DNA of 6,232 nucleotides from an uncultured Coriobacteriaceae bacterium (GCA_900555105.1 USJP01000106.1:1-6232); one strand, 5' to 3'; counted from the first letter of the stretch, positions 1 through 6,201 are shown. Notes: generated by a model from the letters alone, not told the origin. Made by a program: numbers and translations.

Positions 1-1611
1 GGCAGTGCGCTTGGAGAGGAAACGCATCACGTCGCCGTCGGACACGAAACCCAGGGCGTGGCCGTTCTCGTCCACGAGCGGGGCTGCGGAGATGCCCTTG
101 TCAACAAAGAGGTGCAGGGCATCGAGCACGGTTGCGTTGGCCGGCAGGGAGTACACATCGCGGCGCATGATGGACTCGAGGATGCTGCGGCGCTCGCCCG
201 TGGGGTCGGCAGAGGCTGCCTCGCCGGGCTTGTCCTTCACGAAGACAAGCGTGAGGATGAAGGCTGCGAGGCACATGAAGCCAGCGACGACGAAAGCCAT
301 GTTCGTGCCGTGGATACCTGCGTGCACGGGGTCCATGCCGGTGGAGGAGTTGGTCACGGCAGTGGAGACGCTCACGATAATGGCGGTGCCCAACGAGCCC
401 GCGACCTGGCGGAACGTGTTGCTCACCGAGGTGCCGTGGTTCATGAGGCTGTTGTCCAGGGCGTTCATGCCCCAGGTGCCGATGGGCATGTTGACAAGCG
501 ACAGCGAGAAAAGACGCACGGTGTAAAGCACGCAGATCCACGAGACGGGCGTGGAGTCTCCCAGCAGCGCAAAGCAGAACGTCGTGAGGGTCAAAACGCC
601 GGTGCCGATAAGGCTCAGCATGCGCGGACCGCGCTTGTCGAAGAGACGCCCCGCCACAAGGCCCATGAGCGCCATGACGATGGCGCCGGGCAGCAGCACC
701 AGGCCCGAGGTAGTTGCCGAGATGCCGCGCAGAGACTGCAGGTAGATGGGCACGAGGATGCCGGCGGCCATGAGGGCGCCCTGCACCACCATGCTGATGA
801 TGGTGGAGATGAGGAACTTGCGGTTGGCAAGTACGCGCACCTGCAGCATGGGTTTGTCCATCTTGAGCTGGCGGGTGAAGAACACGGCAAGAGCCACAAA
901 GCCGACGATGACGCCTGCAAGCGCGCCCGCGCTCACGCCAGACCCGCCGATGACTGACAGACCGTAGAGCAGGCCACCGAAGCCCAGCGTGGAGGTGATG
1001 ACGCTGAGCACGTCGAGCGTGGCATCCTTGCGTGCGCCCTGACCATGCTCGAGCACCACGGCCGAGAAGACGAGAATGACGACGCCCAGGCCTGCGACGA
1101 TGAAGAAGAGGTCGTGCCAGGTGGCGTTGTCGATGATGAGGCCGGCGGCCGTGGGTCCAAGCGCCGGTGCAAAGCCGATGACGAGGCCGTACAGGCCCAT
1201 GGCCGTGCCGCGCTTCTCAACGGGGAACATGAGCATGAGCTCGGTCATCACGAGGGGCATCATGACGCCCTCGCCGGCGGCTTGCACGAGACGGCCCGCC
1301 AGGATGGTGGGGAAGTTGGGCCCCCAGCCTGCGATGGCAGAGCCGGCTGTGAAGATGGCCATGGCGACGAGGAACAGGTTGCGCATCGAGAAACGGTCGA
1401 TGAGAAACGCGGTGATGGGAATCATGATGGCGTTCACGAGCGTGAAGCCGGTAGTGAGCCACTGGGCGGTGGAAGCGTCGACGCTCGTCTCGATCATGAT
1501 GGAGGGAAGCGCCGGGGTCACCAGCGTCTGGTTGAGTACGGCGATGAACGTGCCGAAAATCATCACCACGAGCATGAGGGTTTGTTTGCGAGTGAGTCCA
1601 AGTAATGCCAT
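1..1611 (-). CDS. DHA2-type MFS transporter fused to a C-terminal CBS domain (3' end beyond the window)
   Basis: The minus-strand frame is open for 537 codons from the ATG at 1611 to the window edge, so the C-terminus is missing. It encodes a proton-driven drug or metabolite exporter of the EmrB/QacA (DHA2) type in the cytoplasmic membrane. About 14 hydrophobic helices are visible between residues 11 and 458. Family motifs: LNQTLVTPALP (residues 26-36) in helix 1, a motif-A-like DRFSMRN (72-78), GRLVQAAGEG (106-115) in helix 4, and the motif-C-like GFAPALGPTAAG (146-157) in helix 5. After a short linker, residues 480-536 form a CBS motif ending in G521-F-V-S524-x-x-D527, the usual adenine-nucleotide-binding signature; a second CBS motif probably follows outside the window. 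The start at 1611 is chosen because GAAGAGG lies 5 bases upstream. An in-frame ATG at 1671 would add 20 residues but has no clear ribosome binding site. The MFS family call is firm; the transported substrate is unknown. Confidence 0.93.
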   Translation of the reverse strand, partial: MALLGLTRKQTLMLVVMIFGTFIAVLNQTLVTPALPSIMIETSVDASTAQWLTTGFTLVNAIMIPITAFLIDRFSMRNLFLVAMAIFTAGSAIAGWGPNFPTILAGRLVQAAGEGVMMPLVMTELMLMFPVEKRGTAMGLYGLVIGFAPALGPTAAGLIIDNATWHDLFFIVAGLGVVILVFSAVVLEHGQGARKDATLDVLSVITSTLGFGGLLYGLSVIGGSGVSAGALAGVIVGFVALAVFFTRQLKMDKPMLQVRVLANRKFLISTIISMVVQGALMAAGILVPIYLQSLRGISATTSGLVLLPGAIVMALMGLVAGRLFDKRGPRMLSLIGTGVLTLTTFCFALLGDSTPVSWICVLYTVRLFSLSLVNMPIGTWGMNALDNSLMNHGTSVSNTFRQVAGSLGTAIIVSVSTAVTNSSTGMDPVHAGIHGTNMAFVVAGFMCLAAFILTLVFVKDKPGEAASADPTGERRSILESIMRRDVYSLPANATVLDALHLFVDKGISAAPLVDENGHALGFVSDGDVMRFLSKRTA

Positions 1612-1677
1612 GTGCGCCTCTTCAGTTCTTATTCCTAGAAAACATGTAGCAATCCAGGATATGCCTGCCATGTGCGC
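1606..1677. repeat. 12-base direct repeat around the transporter start
   Basis: TGCCATGTGCGC occurs at 1606-1617 and at 1666-1677, exactly 60 bases apart. On the minus strand each copy holds an ATG followed by GCA, and the two ATGs are in the same reading frame. The repeat therefore duplicates the translation start context and creates an alternative upstream start for the transporter. Confidence 0.5.
1617..1623 (-). promoter_or_regulatory. Ribosome binding site of the MFS-CBS gene
   Basis: GAAGAGG on the minus strand, ending 5 bases before the ATG at 1611. It favours this start over the in-frame ATG at 1671, which has no purine-rich stretch at a suitable distance. Confidence 0.6.
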
Positions 1678-1789
1678 ACGGCGTGCCGAGAAGGTGGTTT
1701 CCTCATGGATGCACGGGCAAAACATGTTGGATGTTTGACGTACGACATGCCCTACAGTAATCGCAAATAAGCCTTTTACCTGCATGTTT
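1639..1789. repeat. Three dispersed copies of AAACATGY
   Basis: AAACATGT occurs at 1640-1647 and 1720-1727, exactly 80 bases apart, each preceded by a further A. AAACATGC occurs on the opposite strand at 1782-1789. They lie upstream of the transporter in an otherwise non-repetitive stretch. They may be binding half-sites for a regulator, but the word is short and chance is a real alternative. Confidence 0.3.
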
Positions 1790-1798
1790 GTTCACAAA

Positions 1799-1836
1799 TC
1801 ACCAACTATTGGCGAGGTGGCAGCAATAGTTGGTGA
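1799..1836. promoter_or_regulatory. Perfect 12-bp inverted repeat, probable operator or hairpin
   Basis: TCACCAACTATT (1799-1810) and its exact reverse complement AATAGTTGGTGA (1825-1836) are separated by 14 bases. The arm centres are 26 bp apart. A related direct-orientation half-site, TCGCCAACTTTG, lies at 1858-1869 and matches the left arm at 9 of 12 positions. The position between two divergent genes suits a regulator binding site controlling one or both. No run of T follows either arm, so it is not a typical intrinsic terminator. If transcribed from an upstream plus-strand promoter it would instead form a leader hairpin about 140 bases before the next gene. The regulator cannot be named. 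Confidence 0.5.
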
Positions 1837-1963
1837 ATATGGCTCCATCCAAGATTTTCGCCAACTTTGACCGCTGTATGGGTTTGCCCAGAGCCATATA
1901 TTTTTCCTCAGAAACACGTTGAAGCCCGTGTGGCTTGGGTTGCGTGCGTGAGATGCGCGGCCA

Positions 1964-1974
1964 GGGGAGGAGAG
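1964..1974 (+). promoter_or_regulatory. Strong ribosome binding site of the 269-residue protein
   Basis: GGGGAGGAGAG, with the AGGAG core (1968-1972) 6 bases before the ATG at 1979. This near-ideal site is the main reason for treating the following unrecognised frame as a real gene and for choosing this start. Confidence 0.75.
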
Positions 1975-1978
1975 ACGT

Positions 1979-2788
1979 ATGAGGGACAACAACGACATGG
2001 CGCATACGGCACAGTTTGATCGGGCGCAGGAAATCGATACCGATGAGCCATGTGCGCGGCCCGTTGCGGGTGTTCGCACGCCCGAGGAAACAGCCGCGGC
2101 CCTGCGCGCTCGTCTTGCAGCCAATCACGCCAACACGCTCGCATACGTCGCCTGTCTCAAAGCTTGTACTGGCAACCAGCGTCCGTATCGCGAGGTTGAG
2201 GAAGAACTTCTCTCCTCGCCCGCATTTGACATTTCGATGCAGACGCCGCACACGTTGTTGGGTTTTCTGATTGCCGACGGAGGCATTGAAAAAATTGAGG
2301 TTGAGCTTGAAGCTGAGGCTCAGGTTCAAGCTCAGGAGGAGCGCAATCTCGAGGCGGCTTCTCCTGATGCAGCGTCCAAGGCCTTTTCTTCATCCGATGC
2401 TTGCGCAGAAGAAGACGTTATGCCTGCTGTTGCTGGTGAAACCGGCGGCCCCGATAAGCCTGTCGACTACCTTTTGTGTACCACGAAGCAAGGCGAGGCG
2501 ATTCTAACTGAGTTTGATAGCGTCGCTCGTTTTGAGCGACTTCTGTCGGATGAGCCTGAAGGTTACCTCGAGGCTTACCTCATTGTTCTTGACGCGTGCG
2601 CCGATGAGGGCGCGAGCTTGAAGGCGGTGGAGGCCGCGCTTGCGGGCCATCCTGCTCTCACCAATCCCAAGCGCGTGTATGCGGGCTACTTCATCTCAAA
2701 GCTCGAGCATGTGGGTGCCATCGCCTGGACAGACGCCTGGCGCATCACGGAAGACGGCAAACGCATCATTGCCGCCCTGTCTGCATAG
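1979..2788 (+). CDS. Hypothetical acidic protein with two winged-helix-like repeats
   Basis: I do not recognise this 269-residue protein. It has no signal peptide or membrane helix and is rich in Asp and Glu, so it is probably cytoplasmic. It appears internally duplicated. Residues 53-107 align with 197-251, sharing the pattern AY-x2-x-L-x-AC, then V-E-x2-L, then PA. Each unit ends in a wing-like strand: CTTKQGEAIL (167-176) and RITEDGKRII (255-264), similar to the last strand of many winged-helix domains. In the first copy about 50 residues of Glu/Ala/Gln/Ser-rich sequence (about 108-160) are inserted where the wing hairpin would be. Codon use is less biased than in the downstream enzyme gene: it uses TCA and CTA codons, which that gene lacks. 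It lies about 100 bases upstream of the molybdoenzyme genes on the same strand and may be co-transcribed with them. A regulatory or accessory role is inference; the acidic character makes direct DNA binding uncertain. Confidence 0.8.
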   Translation: MRDNNDMAHTAQFDRAQEIDTDEPCARPVAGVRTPEETAAALRARLAANHANTLAYVACLKACTGNQRPYREVEEELLSSPAFDISMQTPHTLLGFLIADGGIEKIEVELEAEAQVQAQEERNLEAASPDAASKAFSSSDACAEEDVMPAVAGETGGPDKPVDYLLCTTKQGEAILTEFDSVARFERLLSDEPEGYLEAYLIVLDACADEGASLKAVEAALAGHPALTNPKRVYAGYFISKLEHVGAIAWTDAWRITEDGKRIIAALSA

Positions 2789-2814
2789 TGTCGGAGAGTG
2801 ACTGCGTTTTTGGT

Positions 2815-2840
2815 TTCAATCGCGCACGGTGCGCGTTGAA
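2815..2840 (+). promoter_or_regulatory. GC-rich hairpin in the leader of the molybdoenzyme gene
   Basis: TTCAA-T-CGCGCA (2815-2826) pairs with TGCGCGTTGAA (2830-2840). This gives an 11-bp stem with one bulged T at 2820 and a CGG loop. It begins 26 bases after the stop codon of the 269-residue protein. There is no following T run, so it is not a standard intrinsic terminator. It may stabilise or partly insulate the downstream transcript, or be a protein-binding palindrome in the DNA. Confidence 0.45.
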
Positions 2841-2841
2841 C

Positions 2842-2864
2842 ACGCCCCGCTTTAGGCAGGGCGT
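2842..2864 (+). promoter_or_regulatory. Second hairpin before the molybdoenzyme start
   Basis: ACGCCC (2842-2847) pairs with GGGCGT (2859-2864) across an 11-base loop, one base after the first hairpin. It ends 24 bases before the earlier candidate ATG (2889). It could affect access of ribosomes or mark a processing site. No T run follows. Confidence 0.35.
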
Positions 2865-2897
2865 CATAGAAGAGAGGAAGGACACAACATGTTCGAG

Positions 2898-2904
2898 AAG
2901 GAGG
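2898..2904 (+). promoter_or_regulatory. Consensus ribosome binding site that decides the molybdoenzyme start
   Basis: AAGGAGG lies 5 bases before the ATG at 2910. An earlier in-frame ATG at 2889 also has a purine-rich site (AAGGA, 2878-2882, 6 bases upstream), but the match to the 16S rRNA tail is much better for 2910. The consensus site would otherwise sit inside codons of a 7-residue extension. Confidence 0.65.
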
Positions 2905-2909
2905 TCACG

Positions 2910-5618
2910 ATGGAGAAGACCACGATGTCGCGTCGTACGTTCACCAAGTGTGCCGCGGCGCTCGGTGCCGTTGCCGCCCTGGGTATGGGCGTGTCTAGCG
3001 ACCTGGTCAAGGCCGACCCCGCCCGTGCTGAGGAAGCCGACGAGGAGCAGATCATCAAGACGTCGTGCCGCGCATGCATCGCAAGCTGCGCTGTGCTCGC
3101 CCACGTCAAGAACGGCCGCGTCATTCGCATCGAGGGCAACCCTGAGAGCCCGATGAGCATGGGCGGCGTGTGCGCCAAGGGTATGGCCGGCATTCAGGCC
3201 CTCTATCATCCCAACCGCAACAAGTACCCCATGCGTCGCGTGGGTGAGCGTGGCGGCAACGACTGGGAGCGCATCTCTTGGGATGAGGCCCTGACCGATA
3301 TCGCCACTCGCATTAACGAGGTTTCTGACAAGTACGGCTCCGAGGCTATTTCGGTTTCCACCGGCGGTGGCGGCAACCCCCACTTCTCCAACGTCAAGCG
3401 CTTTGGCGAGGCCATCAACACCCCCAACGTTTGGGAGCCTGGCTGCGCTCAGTGCTACCTGCCCCGTATGGGTGCCTCGCTTCTTGCTTATGGCGCAGGC
3501 AAGCCCAACAACCTCTCGTTCTCTGACTCCAACGGCTGGGACTACTATTACACCGACTCCGCCGTCACGAGCCTGGTTCTGTGGGGCACCGACCCCTCGA
3601 ACTCCTCCGTCGCCACTGGCGGTCGCGCCCTCACCGAGCTGCGCAATCGTCCCCAGGGCCTCAAGACGGTCGTCATTGACCCACGTTTCACGATGGATGC
3701 CGCCAAGGCCGATGTGTGGCTTCCCATTCGCCCTGGTACCGATGCCGCCCTGCTGATGGCCTGGACCAAGTGGATTCTCGACAACGAGAAGTATGACGCT
3801 GAGTTCTGCCGCACCTGGACCAACATGCCCTACCTCATCAACCCTGAGACGCGCCTGACGCTCAAGGCGACCGAGGCCGGCCTCGAGGGTTCCGACACCG
3901 ACTACGTCGTGTGGGATTCCGAGAAGAACGAGCCCGTCGTTGTCGAGTACCCCATGAACGAGGGCGTCGTGCCTGCGCTTTTCGGTGAGTACGAGGTCAA
4001 CGGCATGAGCTGCAAGACCGGCGGCCAGCTGCTCGCCGAGTCTGTCGAGGAGTTCACGCTCGATAAGGCCGCTGAGATCTGCTGGCTCGATGCCGACCAG
4101 ATCGAGAAGGCGCTTGAGATTTACACCGATCCCGAGGGTCAGTCTGGCATCCTCCAGGGCGTGGCCATCGACCAGTATGCCCAGTCGCAGCAGTGCGCTC
4201 TGGCCGCTCTCAACCTCGAGTTCCTCATGGGCAATGTTGAGAAGCCCGGCACGATGCTCCAGCGCTTCAAGAATGCCCCCTGCCGTGACCAGCTGGGCAA
4301 CACGCCGCGCCTCCTCTCCACCGAGAAGGTCATGAAGCGTTGCGGTTACGTCGAGCACAAGGGCCTTATGTGTTGGGACATGGCCTTCATTCCCGATGTG
4401 TTCAAGGCCATGAAGGACGGTGACCCCTATCAGATCCATATGTGGATCGAGCGTTCCGGCAACAAGCACGTCGTCCTGGGCAACTCCAGCTGCCTGGACG
4501 AGGTCGTGCCTAACCTCGACTTTGTGCTGCACATCTACATGTACCCCACGGCATTCTCCGTGCTGTGCGCCGACATGCTGCTGCCCTGCACCGAGTGGCT
4601 TGAGACCAACCTCACCATTCCGCAGCTCAACACCATCGTTATGCGCCAGGCGTGCACGCACCTTTTCGAGACCGTCGAGGAGGGCATCATCTGGACCCAG
4701 ATTGTCCAGAAGTGCGCCGAGCTCGGCAACACCGACGCGGCTCGAGCTTTCGACGCCGACGCCTGCATGACTGCCCCGTTCTACAAGAACGAGTACGAAA
4801 AGCAGCTCATGCACCTCAACAAGCTTGACATGACCTGGGAGGAGGCTTGCAAGGAGGGTGTCATCACCTGGTGCACCCCTGAGGAGTACCGCACCTATGG
4901 CGTCTACCTCAGCACCGACGAGGAGACTGGCAAGCCCAAGGGCTTCGGCACGCCTTCCAAGAAGCTTGAGGTGTACTGCGAGTCCAACATCATTCTGGGC
5001 CGCACCGGCTATCCCTGGGCGCACTCCACCGAGGAAGCCAACCTCGTGGTCGAGCCTGCTAGCGTCGAGTACGAGCCCCTGTGCTACTACGAGGAGCCTG
5101 CTGAGAGCCCTCTGACCGACACCGAGTACCCGCTTGTGCTCACCGAGGGCCGTCTGCCCATGTACCACCACGGCACGCTGCGCAACATCCCGTACCTGCG
5201 CGAGATCTATCCCGTGCCTGAGTGCTGGATTCACCCCGAGGATGCCGAGAAGTACGGCATCACCGATGGCGAGTGGGTCAACATCGAGAGCCGCCGCGGC
5301 AAGACGCACGGCAAGGCCAAGGTCACCACGGCAATCGCCAAGGGCGTTGTGTACCAGGAGCGCTTCTGGGCACCCGAGCTGCTTGATTCCGACGACCCGG
5401 CTCAGGCTTACAAGGCGTTCAACATCAACGTCCTTACCAAGAACGACCCGCCCTACAACCCCGAGTACGGCACCTACACGCTGCGTGGCTTTACCGTCAA
5501 GGTGACTCCGTCCACCGATGAGATCTGCGACAAGATTTGGACCGAGCCGTCTCAGTTCGCGGTGTGGATGCCTGAGGCTTCTGATCCTACCGAGGAGGTG
5601 TTCGACTATGGCGCGTAA
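2910..5618 (+). CDS. Tat-exported molybdopterin oxidoreductase, catalytic subunit (DMSO reductase family)
   Basis: This 902-residue protein, a usual length for the family, carries a bis-MGD molybdenum (or tungsten) cofactor and acts outside the membrane. A Tat signal is clear: SRRTFTK (residues 7-13), a hydrophobic stretch (14-27), and a likely cleavage site after A-R-A (38-40). A [4Fe-4S] motif follows at C53-x2-C56-x3-C60-x27-C88, ending in CAKG. The molybdopterin oxidoreductase domain spans roughly 108-590, and the C-terminal dinucleotide-binding domain about 736-865. The metal ligand is probably Cys182, in TPN-x5-CAQCYLPRMGA (171-188); Cys179 is the alternative. The segment H-x3-RN-x2-YLREIYPVP (754-770) and the C-x2-PR pattern recall, from memory, the acetylene hydratase / transhydroxylase / catechol dehydroxylase group rather than nitrate reductases or formate dehydrogenases. 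The protein has 26 cysteines, many for an exported enzyme, which suits a strict anaerobe. An alternative start at 2889 adds 7 residues. The substrate is not identifiable. Confidence 0.95.
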   Translation: MEKTTMSRRTFTKCAAALGAVAALGMGVSSDLVKADPARAEEADEEQIIKTSCRACIASCAVLAHVKNGRVIRIEGNPESPMSMGGVCAKGMAGIQALYHPNRNKYPMRRVGERGGNDWERISWDEALTDIATRINEVSDKYGSEAISVSTGGGGNPHFSNVKRFGEAINTPNVWEPGCAQCYLPRMGASLLAYGAGKPNNLSFSDSNGWDYYYTDSAVTSLVLWGTDPSNSSVATGGRALTELRNRPQGLKTVVIDPRFTMDAAKADVWLPIRPGTDAALLMAWTKWILDNEKYDAEFCRTWTNMPYLINPETRLTLKATEAGLEGSDTDYVVWDSEKNEPVVVEYPMNEGVVPALFGEYEVNGMSCKTGGQLLAESVEEFTLDKAAEICWLDADQIEKALEIYTDPEGQSGILQGVAIDQYAQSQQCALAALNLEFLMGNVEKPGTMLQRFKNAPCRDQLGNTPRLLSTEKVMKRCGYVEHKGLMCWDMAFIPDVFKAMKDGDPYQIHMWIERSGNKHVVLGNSSCLDEVVPNLDFVLHIYMYPTAFSVLCADMLLPCTEWLETNLTIPQLNTIVMRQACTHLFETVEEGIIWTQIVQKCAELGNTDAARAFDADACMTAPFYKNEYEKQLMHLNKLDMTWEEACKEGVITWCTPEEYRTYGVYLSTDEETGKPKGFGTPSKKLEVYCESNIILGRTGYPWAHSTEEANLVVEPASVEYEPLCYYEEPAESPLTDTEYPLVLTEGRLPMYHHGTLRNIPYLREIYPVPECWIHPEDAEKYGITDGEWVNIESRRGKTHGKAKVTTAIAKGVVYQERFWAPELLDSDDPAQAYKAFNINVLTKNDPPYNPEYGTYTLRGFTVKVTPSTDEICDKIWTEPSQFAVWMPEASDPTEEVFDYGA
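5593..5598 (+). promoter_or_regulatory. Ribosome binding site of the iron-sulfur subunit, inside the upstream gene
   Basis: AGGAGG, 9 bases before the ATG at 5608, lies within the last codons of the catalytic subunit gene. It fixes the start at 5608 rather than at an in-frame ATG at 5518, which would add 30 residues unlike any ferredoxin and lie deep inside the catalytic gene. Confidence 0.75.
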
Positions 5619-6201
5619 TTGCATAGTCGTCAACATTGACCGCTGCACTGGCTGCTACGCCTGCCAGGTGGCCTGCAAAATGCAAAACGAGGTGGCCCTG
5701 GGTCTTGCCTGGAACAAGGTGAAGATTGTCGGTCCCGTCGGTGAGTACCCCAACATGGTGCGCTACCCGCTGCCTACGATGTGCCAGGAGTGCGAGAACG
5801 CCCCGTGCCTCGAGGTTTGCCCCACCGGCGCCACCTACCGCGTCGAGGAGACCGGCGTTATCCTCATCGACTCCGAGCAGTGCATCGGCTGCCAGGCTTG
5901 CATGCAGGCCTGCCCTTATGGTCAGCGCTGCTATAACGAGCAGACCGGCGTTGTGGAGAAGTGCAACCTTTGCCATGACCTCACGGCCAAGGGCGAGCTC
6001 CCTGCGTGCGTGAAGAGCTGCTCTGCCGGCGCCCGCTTCTATGGCGACCTCGACGACCCTGAGTCCGATGTCTCCAAGGAGCTCGCCAAGTATTCCGAGG
6101 ATCAGATTCACACGCTGCCCGATACAGGCAACGCCCCTCTCACCAAGTACATCATTACCTCGATGCATGGTGAGAACGCCTGGCAAGAGAACACCTATTA
6201 A
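5608..6201 (+). CDS. Four-cluster [4Fe-4S] electron-transfer subunit (DmsB/PsrB/NrfC-like)
   Basis: This 197-residue protein passes electrons to or from the molybdoenzyme. Sixteen cysteines form four cluster motifs: C13-x2-C16-x2-C19-x3-C23; C59-x2-C62-x4-C67-x3-C71; C92-x2-C95-x2-C98-x3-C102; and C119-x2-C122-x11-C134-x3-C138. This is the arrangement of DmsB-type subunits. Two further cysteines (C5, C108) lie outside the motifs. There is no signal peptide, transmembrane helix or C-terminal anchor, so it is probably exported by riding with the Tat-targeted catalytic subunit, as is known for this family. The tail (about 145-197) is acidic and lacks cysteines. Its ATG overlaps the end of the catalytic gene by 11 bases (5608-5618), which points to translational coupling and equal production. 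A membrane anchor would be expected downstream in DMSO- or polysulfide-reductase-like operons, but some soluble two-subunit enzymes of the family lack one. Confidence 0.95.
   Translation: MARNCIVVNIDRCTGCYACQVACKMQNEVALGLAWNKVKIVGPVGEYPNMVRYPLPTMCQECENAPCLEVCPTGATYRVEETGVILIDSEQCIGCQACMQACPYGQRCYNEQTGVVEKCNLCHDLTAKGELPACVKSCSAGARFYGDLDDPESDVSKELAKYSEDQIHTLPDTGNAPLTKYIITSMHGENAWQENTY

Larger units (their letters stand above)
1612..1978. other. Divergent intergenic region without a convincing gene
   Basis: These 367 bases separate the minus-strand transporter from the plus-strand 269-residue protein and should hold the promoters of both. The region is more AT-rich than its surroundings. It contains a perfect inverted repeat (1799-1836), a related half-site (1858-1869), three AAACATGY words, and a 12-base direct repeat reaching into the transporter start. 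Weak promoter-like elements on the plus strand are TTGACG (1735-1740) with TAATCG 17 bases later, and an AT-rich TATATT at 1897-1902 that lacks a -35 box at normal spacing (TTGACC at 1867 is 24 bases away). None is good enough to call as a promoter. Reading frames here are short or are antisense extensions of neighbours; no protein or RNA gene is supported. Confidence 0.7.

Noticed and set aside
58..957. A 299-codon open frame on the plus strand opposite the transporter
   Set aside because: It is codon-for-codon antisense to the transporter and ends exactly where the transporter uses its TCA serine codon (residue 219). The translation is rich in His, Asp, Glu and Gly, typical of an antisense shadow.
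1076..1738. A 220-codon plus-strand frame extending into the intergenic region
   Set aside because: Most of it lies opposite the transporter in another frame. It has no good ribosome binding site and no recognisable domain.
1705..1770. A 21-codon plus-strand frame with an AAGGTGG stretch upstream, a possible leader peptide
   Set aside because: The sequence has no run of regulatory codons, no attenuator-like hairpin with a T run follows, and the distance to the next gene is over 200 bases. The evidence is too weak to call.
1799..2329. A 176-codon minus-strand frame overlapping the 269-residue gene and part of the intergenic region
   Set aside because: No ribosome binding site or recognisable motif was found, and it overlaps a plus-strand gene with a strong ribosome binding site and an internal duplication.
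2815..2864. Intrinsic terminator after the 269-residue gene
   Set aside because: The stems are good but neither is followed by a T run on either strand, so a standard Rho-independent terminator is not supported.
2766..5648. A 960-codon open frame on the minus strand covering the whole molybdoenzyme gene
   Set aside because: Its codons are exact reverse complements of the sense codons, so it stays open only because the sense gene uses no TTA, CTA or TCA codons. Its translation is low in structure-like patterns and matches no family, while the sense frame is an unmistakable enzyme.
5587..6186. A 199-codon minus-strand frame opposite the iron-sulfur subunit
   Set aside because: It is codon-aligned antisense of the ferredoxin-type gene, again explained by the absence of TTA, CTA and TCA codons over that stretch.
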